A stretch of DNA of 64,000 nt from Campylobacter novaezeelandiae (GTDB lineage Bacteria; Campylobacterota; Campylobacteria; Campylobacterales; Campylobacteraceae): the NCBI RefSeq assembly GCF_004323845.1, contig NZ_QPGR01000006.1:1-64000 (forward strand), read 5' to 3'. The position numbers and the translations under genes were made by a program. The first letter of the stretch is position 1. Each line of letters starts with the position of its first letter. Shown here one piece after another: positions 36,375 to 45,567 of this stretch. The notes under the pieces were generated by a model. It searched no databases. It saw only the letters and a list, made by a program, of their open reading frames with translations, and was not told where the DNA came from.

Positions 36375-37531
36375 TGTAAATCTTCATTAAGTTTTATTGC
36401 TTTTTTATTAAATCCTACGATCATAGCCCCGCTAATAGAATCTTGTCTAAAATGAAGTCCATTTAAACCTTGAAGTTCTAATCCTTTATACATATCTTTT
36501 GAAAATTCAAAATCTTTATTTACTTTTTGAAGTTTGTCTTTATCCTTAAGCAAGAATTTAGTTCCTTCTAAAACAGCAATTCCAGCATCGACTATACAAT
36601 TATCTCCTAAAGGTATGCCTGTGACTGAATTTGCCCCTAGAAGACAAGATTTGCCTATGCTAATAGCATTTCCACTTGTTCCACTTAATACACCCAAGAT
36701 AGAAGCACCACCTCCTATATCAGTACCTTCTCCAACTATTACTGAGGAACTAATACGTCCTTCAACCATACAAGCACCTGTTGTGCCTGAATTAAAATTA
36801 ACATAGCTTGCACCTGGCATTATAGTTGTTCCTGCTGCTAGATGCGCTCCCATTCTAACTTTAGAACTTTCAAGAATTCTTGTATTTTCTTCTGGGATAA
36901 TATGAGATAAAAATCTTGGAAATTTATCAACAAAATCAATTTTTGGATATTGATTTTTCATCTTAAGTTTCATTTGATTGACTCTTAAATATTCTAATTC
37001 TATAGGTTTATCATCACTCCAAGCAACATTACTTAAAAGACCAAAAGCTCCATTTAAATTTAAAGATCTTAAAGGAACTTTCTTGGTTGAAATAAGATAA
37101 AGCTTTAAATAGACACTTTCAACGCTTAAAGGTTCTTTGTCTTCAAAAATACACACAAAAGCATATTCATCATCTTTAAAAGATTCTTTAATAATTTTGA
37201 GCAAATCAATATTTTGATGACCTTCTTCTTCTAAAAATGGCTTAAAACAAGAAAGAGCAAATTCAATATCCTCTAATTTTAAGACATTGACAAATTCACT
37301 TGCGTTAAAGTCAATCTCTACTCCTCTTTTATTAAAAGCTTCAAACATGATGGCAGCCGAAGCATAATTTTGTTCAAAATTTACAAAAGCAAAATTTGCT
37401 TGTAAAATTTTATTTTTATTAATTTGTCCGCGATCAAGTCTTGCGATACCAAAAGCTTTTGGACTTTTATATCCTTGTTTTTGTTCTATTTGTTTTACAA
37501 AAAGTAAAAAATCTTCTTTAGAATTTATCAT
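36371..37531 (-). CDS. dapD: Tetrahydrodipicolinate N-succinyltransferase
   Basis: This enzyme works in the succinylase branch of lysine and meso-diaminopimelate synthesis. At 386 residues it is the long epsilonproteobacterial form. An N-terminal domain of about 200 residues precedes a left-handed beta-helix with hexapeptide repeats (GTTIMPGASYVNF, GTDIGGGASILGVLSG and so on, residues 235-320). AAGGAG precedes the ATG. It follows mrp by 18 bases. Confidence 0.93.
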   Translation of the reverse strand: MINSKEDFLLFVKQIEQKQGYKSPKAFGIARLDRGQINKNKILQANFAFVNFEQNYASAAIMFEAFNKRGVEIDFNASEFVNVLKLEDIEFALSCFKPFLEEEGHQNIDLLKIIKESFKDDEYAFVCIFEDKEPLSVESVYLKLYLISTKKVPLRSLNLNGAFGLLSNVAWSDDKPIELEYLRVNQMKLKMKNQYPKIDFVDKFPRFLSHIIPEENTRILESSKVRMGAHLAAGTTIMPGASYVNFNSGTTGACMVEGRISSSVIVGEGTDIGGGASILGVLSGTSGNAISIGKSCLLGANSVTGIPLGDNCIVDAGIAVLEGTKFLLKDKDKLQKVNKDFEFSKDMYKGLELQGLNGLHFRQDSISGAMIVGFNKKAIKLNEDLH

Positions 37532-37549
37532 TATTTTTCTCCTTATATT

Positions 37550-38653
37550 TTAAGAACAGGCATTTTTACCATTTGTTGTAGGTTGGATTTTAGAATTGTT
37601 AACTCCACCTTCTTGATTGATTTTTTCTATAAACTGCCAGATTTTTTCAGCTGCTATCATATAGCGTTTTGCACTTAGACTTTCAGGGTGATAGAAACTT
37701 ATAGGTTTTCCCTCATCTCCTCCTTCTCTAACTATCATTTCTATAGGAATTTGAGCTAAGACCTCGCTATTATAAATTTTTGCTATATTTTCTGCTGTGC
37801 CTTTACCAAAAATATCATATTCTTTTCCATTATCAGGGCATAAAAATCCACTCATATTTTCAATAATCCCTGCTATAGGAATGTAAAGTTTATTAAACAT
37901 ATCTAATGCCCTTTTGCTATCATCAAGCGAGACAATTTGAGGAGTGCTTACACAAACTCCAGCAGTTATTGGAATGCTTTGTGCTGAGGTAATTTGAGCA
38001 TCCCCTGTTCCAGGAGGCATATCAAGAAGAAGCACATCAAGTTCTGGCCAAATAACATCAGATAGAAGTTGTTCTACAGCTTTCATAATCATAGCTCCAC
38101 GCCACATAAGCCCTTGTCCTTCTTCAATTAAAACACCCATGCTCATCATATAAATTCCATGTGTTAAGATAGGTTTTAATTTTTGCCCAATAACTTCTGG
38201 TTGAGTTCCAGTTTCTCCAAGCATTCTTGGAATGTTTGGTCCATAAATATCTGCGTCTAAAAGTCCTACTTTTTTACCCATTTTTGCCATAGAGATAGCT
38301 AAATTAACAGCAGTAGTACTTTTGCCTACCCCTCCTTTACCGCTAGAAATCATAATGAAGTTTTTAATTTGAGGAGCTATGTTTTTTCCACTTCTAGAAT
38401 TACTTTTTTCTTCAGGAATTTTAGGTTGTATGATATTAATTTTTAGCTCTTTTAAATTTAGTTCTTTAAGATGTGTTTCAATATTATCTTTAAGTTCTTT
38501 TGCAATTTGAGGGTTTGCAGATACTATTTCAATATCGATGAAAGCTATTTCATCTTCAAAACGTATATTTTTTACAAAACCAAAACTAACAATATCTCTT
38601 TCAAAACCAGGATATTTGATGTTTTTAAGTTTTTCTTCAATTTTTTTTAACAT
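37550..38653 (-). CDS. mrp: Mrp/ApbC-type iron-sulfur carrier ATPase
   Basis: The 367-residue protein has an N-terminal DUF59 (MIP18-like) domain, residues 1-75. A P-loop ATPase with deviant Walker A GKGGVGKS at residues 105-112 follows. It loads Fe-S clusters onto target proteins. The region that usually has the cluster-bridging CxxC reads FLCPDNGK, with only the first cysteine; an extra Cys lies at the very C terminus (NACS). AAGGAG precedes the ATG at 38653. Confidence 0.9.
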   Translation of the reverse strand: MLKKIEEKLKNIKYPGFERDIVSFGFVKNIRFEDEIAFIDIEIVSANPQIAKELKDNIETHLKELNLKELKINIIQPKIPEEKSNSRSGKNIAPQIKNFIMISSGKGGVGKSTTAVNLAISMAKMGKKVGLLDADIYGPNIPRMLGETGTQPEVIGQKLKPILTHGIYMMSMGVLIEEGQGLMWRGAMIMKAVEQLLSDVIWPELDVLLLDMPPGTGDAQITSAQSIPITAGVCVSTPQIVSLDDSKRALDMFNKLYIPIAGIIENMSGFLCPDNGKEYDIFGKGTAENIAKIYNSEVLAQIPIEMIVREGGDEGKPISFYHPESLSAKRYMIAAEKIWQFIEKINQEGGVNNSKIQPTTNGKNACS

Positions 38654-38743
38654 TAATTCTCCTTATATTAAAATATTATTCTACTAACAAAAAAATAAAA
38701 TTTAGCTTTTTATAAGTGTTTAATATGGTAACATATATTAAAT

Positions 38744-38749
38744 TATAAT
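38744..38749 (+). promoter_or_regulatory. Likely -10 box of the ispDF operon
   Basis: TATAAT 24 bases before the ispDF ATG, in the 119-base divergent gap with mrp. GGGAAAGG serves as ribosome site. Confidence 0.5.
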
Positions 38750-38772
38750 TCTCGCTTAAAAAAGGGAAAGGT

Positions 38773-39885
38773 ATGCTTGATATAAGTTTAATAATACTTG
38801 CAGCCGGAGATTCTAGTAGGTTTAATTTAGATGTAAAAAAACAATTTATTCGTTTAAAAAATGACCCTCTTTGGTTGTATGTGACTAAAAATTTAAGTTC
38901 TTTATATCATTTCAAAAAAGTTGTTGTTACTTCTGGTAATACTTCTTATATGAAAAAATTTACTTCTCATTATGAAATTGTTGAAGGTGCTAAATCAAGA
39001 TCTCAATCTTTAAAAAATGCCCTTAAGAAAATTGATAGTGAATTTGTTATGGTTAGTGATGCTGCTAGAGCATTTATTTCTAAGGAATTATTTGAAAGAT
39101 TGATTAATAATATTAATCATGCAGATTGTATAACTCCTATTTTAAAAGTTGTTGATACTACTTTATTTGATGAAGAAATCTTGCCAAGAGAAAAAATTAA
39201 GCTTGTTCAAACTCCTCAAATTTCACGCACTTCTTTGCTTAAAAAAGCTTTAGAAATGGATAAAGAATTTAGCGATGATAGTAGTGCTATTGCTTCAGTG
39301 GGTGGAAAAATTTGGTATGTTGAAGGAGAAGAGAGTGCAAGAAAAATCACTTTTAAAGAAGATTTAAAAAAATTAAATTTACCAAAACCAAGTAGCGAAA
39401 TTTTTTGTGGTAATGGTTTTGATGTGCATGAATTTGGAGAAAATCGCCCTTTACTTTTAGGAGGAGTTAAAATTCATCCTAGCAAGGGTTTAAAAGCTCA
39501 TAGTGATGGCGATGTTTTAGCACATTCTTTAACTGATGCTTTACTTGGTGCTGCAGCACTTGGAGATATAGGTGAGCTTTTTCCTGATACAAATATGAAA
39601 TTTAAAGATGCTAATTCTATGGAACTTTTAAAGCAAGCCTATAAAAAGGTTAAAGAAGTAGGATTTGAAATTATAAATACTGATATAACTGTTATAGCAC
39701 AGGTTCCAAAATTGTTAGATTTTAAACAAGATATTGCAAAAAATATAGCTAAAGTTTTGGAAATAGATGAATTTAGGGTTAATGTAAAAGCTACTACGAC
39801 AGAAAAGTTGGGTTTTATAGGTAGAGAAGAGGGTATTGCTGTTTTATCTTGTGTAAATTTGAAATATTTTGATTGGACAATATAA
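38773..39885 (+). CDS. ispDF: Bifunctional IspD/IspF enzyme of isoprenoid synthesis
   Basis: A natural fusion of two steps of the MEP pathway, 370 residues. Residues 1-205 are the IspD cytidylyltransferase (ILAAGDSSRF at 9-18, VSDAARAFIS near 96). Residues 212-370 are the IspF cyclodiphosphate synthase, with metal-binding GFDVHEF and HSDGDVLAHSLTDALLGA near residue 240. The intermediate IspE step is encoded elsewhere. This fusion is typical of Campylobacter and Helicobacter. It overlaps the following regulator gene by one base. Confidence 0.95.
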   Translation: MLDISLIILAAGDSSRFNLDVKKQFIRLKNDPLWLYVTKNLSSLYHFKKVVVTSGNTSYMKKFTSHYEIVEGAKSRSQSLKNALKKIDSEFVMVSDAARAFISKELFERLINNINHADCITPILKVVDTTLFDEEILPREKIKLVQTPQISRTSLLKKALEMDKEFSDDSSAIASVGGKIWYVEGEESARKITFKEDLKKLNLPKPSSEIFCGNGFDVHEFGENRPLLLGGVKIHPSKGLKAHSDGDVLAHSLTDALLGAAALGDIGELFPDTNMKFKDANSMELLKQAYKKVKEVGFEIINTDITVIAQVPKLLDFKQDIAKNIAKVLEIDEFRVNVKATTTEKLGFIGREEGIAVLSCVNLKYFDWTI

Positions 39886-40775
39886 TGAGAGTTTTAATTG
39901 TAGAAAATGAAATTTACTTAGCGCAGAGTATAAGTATGAAATTAAGTGAAATTGGGTATTGGTGTGAAATTATTAATTCTTTTGATGAGTTAAAAGATGA
40001 AAAAACTTATGATGTTGTTCTTCTTTCTACAAATACTAGTAATTTTATTAATGCGGTTGAAAAATTTAAATCAAGTATTATAGTTCTTCTTATTTCATAT
40101 ATAAGTACGGATACTGTTTCTGATCCGTTAAAAATGGGAGCTAGTGATTATATTCAAAAACCTTTTATGATGGAGGAATTATTAAGAAAGATTAAACATC
40201 ATCAAGATTTTAGGAAGCTTCTTGTTTTAAATAATACCTATGAGAGTTATTTTAAATCTCATTTTAAAAATCTAAAAGCCGTTGAATATAATTATAAAAA
40301 AATTAAATTTCCTCTCATACTTCAAGCAAATAATCAAAATAATGCTGATTTTTTTGTTTTTAATTATATGAAAAAGTATGATTTAATCTTTTCATATGTT
40401 GATCTTTCAGAACTAAGCTCATTAGAAAAAATTTTTAAGCTTATTTCTTATAATAATATTGTGTATATAAGTAATTTTCAAGTTTTAAAAAATACAGACA
40501 AAGAAAGGGTTTTAAATTTTATTAAAGATAAAATGGTGATTTTGCATACAAGTACTACACTAGAAAAACCTATGAATTTTGATTATATTGATTTAAAAAA
40601 TGATGAAAAAAATATTAATAATAATGAAATTTTAACTATTGATGAATATGTAAAATATATAATACTTACTTATCAAAATATTTTTCCAGATACGGATTTA
40701 TCTAAAAAATTAGGGATTTCGAGAAAGTCTTTATGGGAAAAAAGGAAAAAATATGAAATCAGTAAAAGAAAATAA
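39885..40775 (+). CDS. Atypical orphan response regulator (Cj1608/HP1021-like)
   Basis: A 296-residue protein with a receiver-like domain at residues 1-105. The acidic pocket (E7-N8-E9) and the K92-P93 switch motif are kept, but the phospho-acceptor position holds Ser48 (VVLLSTN). It therefore cannot be phosphorylated in the normal way. A middle region of about 150 residues lacks Walker motifs. The C-terminal 35 residues (DTDLSKKLGISRKSLWEKRKKY) form a Fis-type helix-turn-helix. From memory it corresponds to the atypical regulator studied as HP1021 in Helicobacter and Cj1608 in C. jejuni. No histidine kinase is nearby. It overlaps the next gene by 23 bases. Confidence 0.82.
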   Translation: MRVLIVENEIYLAQSISMKLSEIGYWCEIINSFDELKDEKTYDVVLLSTNTSNFINAVEKFKSSIIVLLISYISTDTVSDPLKMGASDYIQKPFMMEELLRKIKHHQDFRKLLVLNNTYESYFKSHFKNLKAVEYNYKKIKFPLILQANNQNNADFFVFNYMKKYDLIFSYVDLSELSSLEKIFKLISYNNIVYISNFQVLKNTDKERVLNFIKDKMVILHTSTTLEKPMNFDYIDLKNDEKNINNNEILTIDEYVKYIILTYQNIFPDTDLSKKLGISRKSLWEKRKKYEISKRK

Positions 40776-41919
40776 AAATATAGTTATTAATGCTAACGAA
40801 TTTAAAATTCTTGCACTCATTAAAGAAGGGATGCTTGGTCCTTATAAATATTTAATGAATGAAGAAGAAAGTGAGGAAATTTCTCGCACAAAAAAATTTA
40901 AGGGTCATACTTTTCTTTATCCATTAACCTTTGTTTGCAAATATGATAAAGTTAAGGAAATTTTAAAAAACATTGAATTTGGAGATAAAATTGATCTTAT
41001 TTTAAATAATCAAATAGTTGGACATATAGTTTTTCATTCCCAATTTAAATATAAAAGTCATTTTACAAGCATTTTTAATTTTAATGAATGTTTTTTAGAT
41101 GATAAGACCAATGTATGTATTAGCGGAGAATTTGAAATTTACAATTCTCCTATTAAAAGCATTAAGGAGAAATTTTTAAGCATTAAAAATAACCTTAATG
41201 CAAAAAAAATCACAGCGATTGTTTCAAGTTTTGATCCTTTGCATAGAGCCCATGAAAGAATTTTTAGGTGGAGTATTGATAAGGCTGATTTAGTAGTGGT
41301 TTTTTTGATAGAGTCTTATGAAGAAAATGGACTTGATTTTTCTCTTAAAGAAAAATATTTAAACCAGTTTATAAAAGATTATTTGCCACCTGAACGCATT
41401 TTTGTATTTCCTTTGCAAGATACTTATATATTTCATGCCCATTTAAATCCTGGACTTGAAGGAACTATTGCTAAGAATTTAGGTTGTACGAAATTGATTG
41501 TAGGACAAAATCATACAGGGCTTGGAATGTTTTATGATTGCAATCAACCTAAAACTATTTTAGATGAATTTGCTAAAGATTACGGTATTGAAGTGATTGT
41601 TTTGCCTGAGTTTGTTTTTTGTGATAAGTGTGCTATTATAGTAAGTACAAAATCATGTCCTCATGGTCATCATCATCATATGCATTTTAATAGTAACTCT
41701 TTAAAAGAATTATTAAGAGCAGGAATCATTCCACCAGCTATTTTTATGAGAAAGGAAATTTCAAGCATGATTTTAAGTAAACTCTTTCCAAATCGTTTTA
41801 AAAATATGCAAAAAATTTATAATGATCTCTTTCCTACTAATGGAATTTTAGAATACAAAAAAGATGAAGAGTTTTATCAAAAACTTTTAGAAGTCCATCA
41901 AATGTCTTACATGGTGTAA
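40753..41919 (+). CDS. ATP-sulfurylase-like protein (Cj1609-like)
   Basis: The 388-residue protein has an N-terminal PUA-like domain (residues 1-145) and a sulfurylase nucleotidyltransferase domain. HRAHE at residues 164-168 is conserved, and the zinc site CDKC followed by CPHGH (C302 and H306) matches bacterial ATP sulfurylases. However, the catalytic QTRN segment reads SSFD (158-161) and the GRD loop reads GQN (251-253). A changed or lost sulfurylase activity is likely. No other sulfate-assimilation gene is nearby. Translation is coupled to the regulator upstream. Confidence 0.8.
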   Translation: MKSVKENKNIVINANEFKILALIKEGMLGPYKYLMNEEESEEISRTKKFKGHTFLYPLTFVCKYDKVKEILKNIEFGDKIDLILNNQIVGHIVFHSQFKYKSHFTSIFNFNECFLDDKTNVCISGEFEIYNSPIKSIKEKFLSIKNNLNAKKITAIVSSFDPLHRAHERIFRWSIDKADLVVVFLIESYEENGLDFSLKEKYLNQFIKDYLPPERIFVFPLQDTYIFHAHLNPGLEGTIAKNLGCTKLIVGQNHTGLGMFYDCNQPKTILDEFAKDYGIEVIVLPEFVFCDKCAIIVSTKSCPHGHHHHMHFNSNSLKELLRAGIIPPAIFMRKEISSMILSKLFPNRFKNMQKIYNDLFPTNGILEYKKDEEFYQKLLEVHQMSYMV

Positions 41920-41921
41920 AC

Positions 41922-42413
41922 ATGCAAAAGCTATATTTAACTTTTTTTTACTCTGGTTGTGTCAAAAAAGCTTCTGGAACTTCTGGAACTTTAGCTGCTT
42001 TAATTCCTGCGTTTTTTATTTTAAAATATTTAGGAATGCAAACTTTGTTTTTGCTTTCTATACTTATTTTTATTGCTTCAATTCGCATAATTGATGATTA
42101 TGAAAAACAAAGCGGAATTCATGATGATAAACATATAGTTATTGATGAGGTTGCTGGAGTATTTTTAGCTTTGGCAATTTTTGGAAATACGGTTTTTGCT
42201 TTTTTGCTTTCTTTTGTGTTATTTAGGGTGTTTGATATCTTAAAGCCTTCTATTATAGGAGTAGTTGATAAAAAATTTAAAGGAGGCTTAGGAGTAATGC
42301 TAGATGATATGTTAGCAGGATTGTTTGCAGGATTATTAAGTGCTGTTATTTATGGAATTTTAAATCATTTTAATTTATTACAATGGGATATTGGTTTAAA
42401 AAACTTATTTTAA
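41922..42413 (+). CDS. pgpA: Phosphatidylglycerophosphatase A
   Basis: A 163-residue membrane phosphatase that makes phosphatidylglycerol. It has the PgpA motifs SGTSGTLAAL near the N terminus, HDDKHIVIDEVAGVF near residue 66 (acidic metal site) and GGLGVMLDDMLAG near residue 122. Four hydrophobic segments are present. It starts two bases after the sulfurylase-like gene. Confidence 0.92.
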   Translation: MQKLYLTFFYSGCVKKASGTSGTLAALIPAFFILKYLGMQTLFLLSILIFIASIRIIDDYEKQSGIHDDKHIVIDEVAGVFLALAIFGNTVFAFLLSFVLFRVFDILKPSIIGVVDKKFKGGLGVMLDDMLAGLFAGLLSAVIYGILNHFNLLQWDIGLKNLF

Positions 42414-42456
42414 ATTAATTTTAACTTAAATTAATATATTTTTAAATTTATTCTTA

Positions 42457-42462
42457 TATAAT
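42457..42462 (+). promoter_or_regulatory. Likely -10 box of rpsT
   Basis: TATAAT 35 bases before the rpsT ATG in the 83-base gap after pgpA. Confidence 0.5.
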
Positions 42463-42496
42463 TTAAGTTTTAATTTCAAAAAAGGAAGAAAAGCTT

Positions 42497-42760
42497 ATGG
42501 CAAACCATAAATCAGCTGAAAAAAGAGCAAGACAAACAATTAAAAAGACAGAAAGAAATAGATTTTACCGCACAAGACTTAAAAACATTACCAAAGCTGT
42601 TAGAGTAGCTGTTGAAAATAATGACAAAAATGCTGCAAATGAAGCTTTAAAAGTAGCCAATAAAAGCATACATGCTATGGTTAGTCGTGGTTTTTTAAAA
42701 AAACAAACCGCTTCACGTCGCGTAAGTCGTTTGGCACTTTTGGTGAATAAAATTGCATAG
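42497..42760 (+). CDS. rpsT: 30S ribosomal protein S20
   Basis: An 87-residue, strongly basic helical protein beginning [13 protein letters not shown], the hallmark of S20, and ending in [26 protein letters not shown] precedes the ATG. prfA starts six bases after it. Confidence 0.97.
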   Translation: MANHKSAEKRARQTIKKTERNRFYRTRLKNITKAVRVAVENNDKNAANEALKVANKSIHAMVSRGFLKKQTASRRVSRLALLVNKIA

Positions 42761-42766
42761 ATTTTA

Positions 42767-43834
42767 ATGTTAGCTGAGAAATTAGAACCTTTTTTAAAAC
42801 GCTATGAAGAGCTTAATTCTCTTCTGAGTGATACTGATGTTTTAAAAGATATTAGCAAAATGACACTGCTCTCTAAAGAGCAAAAGAATTTAGAACCTAT
42901 TGTTGCTAAAATAAAAGAATATTTTAAAATTTTGCAAAATATTGAAGAGAATAAAAAATTATTAAGTGATATAGATTTAGGTGAACTTGCTAAAGAGGAG
43001 CTTAAAAATCTAGAAGACTTAAGGCCAAAATTCGAAGAAGAGATAAAAATTCTGCTTTTACCAAAAGATCCCAATGATGAGAGAAATATTTTTCTAGAAA
43101 TTCGTGCTGGAACAGGCGGAGATGAGGCTTCTTTATTTGTAGGAGATCTTGTTAAAGCTTATGCAAGATATGCTGAAACTCGTGATTATAAACTTGAAAT
43201 TGTAAGTTCAAGCGAAGGCAGCGTTGGAGGATTTAAAGAAATTATAATGCTTGTTAAAGGCAATGGTGCTTATTCTAGATTAAAATATGAAGGCGGAACC
43301 CATCGCGTTCAAAGAGTTCCTCAAACTGAATCACAAGGTAGAGTCCATACTTCAGCAATAACCGTTGCTGTTATGCCCGAAGTTGATGATATAGAAATTG
43401 AAATTAATCCTAATGATTTAAAAATTGATGTAATGCGTTCAAGTGGTCATGGCGGGCAAAGTGTTAATACTACTGATAGTGCTGTGCGTATAACTCATAT
43501 TCCAAGTGGAATAGTTGTAGTAAACCAAGATGGTAAGAGTCAGCATAAAAATAAAGAAAGTGCAATGAAAGTTTTAAAAGCAAGACTTTATGAAATGCAA
43601 GAAAATGAACGTTTAGTTAAGGAAAGTGAAGCAAGAAAGTCTCAAGTGGGAAGCGGAGATAGAAGTGAGCGTATTAGAACTTATAATTTTCCGCAAAATA
43701 GAATTAGTGATCATCGTATCAACTTAACGCTTTATCGTTTAGATGCAATTATGCAAGATGGACTTTTTGATGAAATAATAGAACCATTAATTGCTCATTA
43801 TCAGTCTTTATCTTTGCAAGAACAAAATCTTTAA
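42767..43834 (+). CDS. prfA: Peptide chain release factor 1
   Basis: A 355-residue class I release factor for UAA and UAG. The GGQ motif is at residues 229-231 in [17 protein letters not shown], and the PxT-type anticodon motif region lies upstream. PrmC, encoded at 19837, would methylate Q231. The ATG is six bases after the rpsT stop with no clear ribosome site, suggesting coupling. Confidence 0.96.
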   Translation: MLAEKLEPFLKRYEELNSLLSDTDVLKDISKMTLLSKEQKNLEPIVAKIKEYFKILQNIEENKKLLSDIDLGELAKEELKNLEDLRPKFEEEIKILLLPKDPNDERNIFLEIRAGTGGDEASLFVGDLVKAYARYAETRDYKLEIVSSSEGSVGGFKEIIMLVKGNGAYSRLKYEGGTHRVQRVPQTESQGRVHTSAITVAVMPEVDDIEIEINPNDLKIDVMRSSGHGGQSVNTTDSAVRITHIPSGIVVVNQDGKSQHKNKESAMKVLKARLYEMQENERLVKESEARKSQVGSGDRSERIRTYNFPQNRISDHRINLTLYRLDAIMQDGLFDEIIEPLIAHYQSLSLQEQNL

Positions 43835-43839
43835 TTTTT

Positions 43840-44868
43840 ATGAGGATTTTAAATTTTTTTTATGAAAATCCTCATAAATTTGAGCTAGCCTATGAAAGAA
43901 AAGTAAAAATTACTTCTGCATACACACTTCTTAAGGGACCAAAATATTGCGGTAAAAAAACTTTAATTTTTAATTATCTTTCTCAGTTTAAAAGTGATGA
44001 AATTTTATTTTTAGATTTAAAAGATTTAAGATTTGAGGAGGAAAGTTTAAATAATTTGCCTTCTTTTTTGCAAAAAAATATAAAAATTAAAATTCTTTGC
44101 TTATACAATTTAGAAAATCATATATCTTTAAAAAATATAAATATACCTATTATTTTAAGTACAAATAAAAAAGATTTAAAAATAGAAGGCTTTCAGGAAT
44201 TGGAGCTTGATTATTTTGATTTTGAAGAATTTCTTAGTATGAGTAAAAATATAACTTCTAATCATTCTTTGGGACTTTTTTTAAATTATGGAAGATCTAA
44301 TTTAAACAATCAAATGTTAAGGGATAATTTTACGGCATTAGAGCTTGAAATTTTAAAATATCTTGCTTATAATCTTGGAAATCAAATTAGCATTACTAAA
44401 CTTTTTCAAAATTTAAAAAATAAAATTAAAACTTCAAAAGATAGTGTATATAAAAGTATTAAAAAGCTAGAAAATGAGTATGTTATTTATAAGGTGGAAC
44501 ATGATAGTAAAGCTTTAAAAAAAATTTATTTTCAAGATTTTGCTTTTAAAAATTCTTTTTGTATAGAAAAAGATTTTAAAAAACTTTTTGAAAATCTTAT
44601 TTTAAATGAATTATTTAAATTTAAAGAAGATATTTATTTTAATAAATTTTTTACTTTTTATTTAAAAAAATCCAAAATAGCCTTTATAGCAAGTCCTACT
44701 TTAGATATAGATTTATTAAAACTTAAGGCCAAGAAAATATTGCCAAAGGCACTAGAACTTGACATATTTCATATATTTTTTATTACTCTTTCTAATGAGG
44801 AAAATTTTTTTGAGCAAGGAGTTAAATTTGAGATTTTACCTTTTGATAAATGGGCTTTGAGTTTTTAA
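43840..44868 (+). CDS. P-loop ATPase with winged-helix domain (Cj1533-like)
   Basis: The 342-residue protein has a Walker A-like loop KGPKYCGKKTLI near residue 32 and a short AAA-type core (residues 25-140). A winged helix follows (LEILKYLAYNLGNQISITKLFQNLKNK, residues 172-215), then a C-terminal region with a nuclease-like feel. This order resembles the DUF4143/AAA_14 ATPases. From memory it is the HTH-containing protein next to dps in C. jejuni; here the dapD-prfA block separates the two. Function is unknown. Its 3' end overlaps the opposing gene by 33 bases. Confidence 0.75.
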   Translation: MRILNFFYENPHKFELAYERKVKITSAYTLLKGPKYCGKKTLIFNYLSQFKSDEILFLDLKDLRFEEESLNNLPSFLQKNIKIKILCLYNLENHISLKNINIPIILSTNKKDLKIEGFQELELDYFDFEEFLSMSKNITSNHSLGLFLNYGRSNLNNQMLRDNFTALELEILKYLAYNLGNQISITKLFQNLKNKIKTSKDSVYKSIKKLENEYVIYKVEHDSKALKKIYFQDFAFKNSFCIEKDFKKLFENLILNELFKFKEDIYFNKFFTFYLKKSKIAFIASPTLDIDLLKLKAKKILPKALELDIFHIFFITLSNEENFFEQGVKFEILPFDKWALSF

Positions 44869-45567
44869 AGTGTCATATTTTTCAAGCTCATATTTTTCTA
44901 TGATTTTTTTAATAATCTCTATATAAGCATTTTTATTTTCTGAGTAAGAGTGTAAATTTTCAATAGCTTTGATTCCTGTAATGTTTTTGCCTTGAATGAA
45001 ACAACTTTGTCTTAACGATCTAAAATCTTCATAGGCAAAATGGCGATTTAAATTAAGAATATAAGAATCAACACTTTCTTGCAAAGAATCAAAAATTCTT
45101 ATTTTATGTTTTTTTCCTTCTTGTCTTTCATTGGGAATCAAACCTTTTTCTCCCCAGGTCCATTCTCCAAATAAATTATTTGCTTCTCTTGCAAAACGGC
45201 TAGTTGCAGTTGCACTTTCAACTAAGGCTTGTGCTATTCCCATGGATTTTGGAATGAGATTAATTTTCTTTTCGTATTCATCTAAATTAAATAAATTATT
45301 TATACGATATTTATTTTTAAGTTCAATAAGTTTTTTTAAACCATTTATATCAAGGTTTCTAAAACCTGTTTTAGCCCCTTCATTGATAAAATTCTGAGCA
45401 AATTCTCTTTCTTTTAATATATTCTCAAATGAATTATCAAACATTTCATTCATTTTATTGAAAAATATTTCTCTTTGTTCTTCAGGACTTAATTTATAAT
45501 AGTTTTTTTCAAAACTATCAAATCCATAAAGAAAAATAAAACTAAAGCAAATAATAATTAGCTTCAA
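44836..45567 (-). CDS. Bax-like glucosaminidase-domain protein, secreted
   Basis: A 243-residue protein with an N-terminal signal peptide (MKLIIICFSFIFLYGFD). The glucosaminidase core motif AQALVESATATSRFAREANNLFGEW lies near residues 115-140, with the catalytic Glu in VES. It matches the Bax family of periplasmic peptidoglycan-acting proteins and C. jejuni Cj1532. The start lies inside the end of dapF. The 33-base overlap with the convergent ATPase gene codes on both strands. Confidence 0.85.
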   Translation of the reverse strand: MKLIIICFSFIFLYGFDSFEKNYYKLSPEEQREIFFNKMNEMFDNSFENILKEREFAQNFINEGAKTGFRNLDINGLKKLIELKNKYRINNLFNLDEYEKKINLIPKSMGIAQALVESATATSRFAREANNLFGEWTWGEKGLIPNERQEGKKHKIRIFDSLQESVDSYILNLNRHFAYEDFRSLRQSCFIQGKNITGIKAIENLHSYSENKNAYIEIIKKIIEKYELEKYDTLKTQSPFIKR

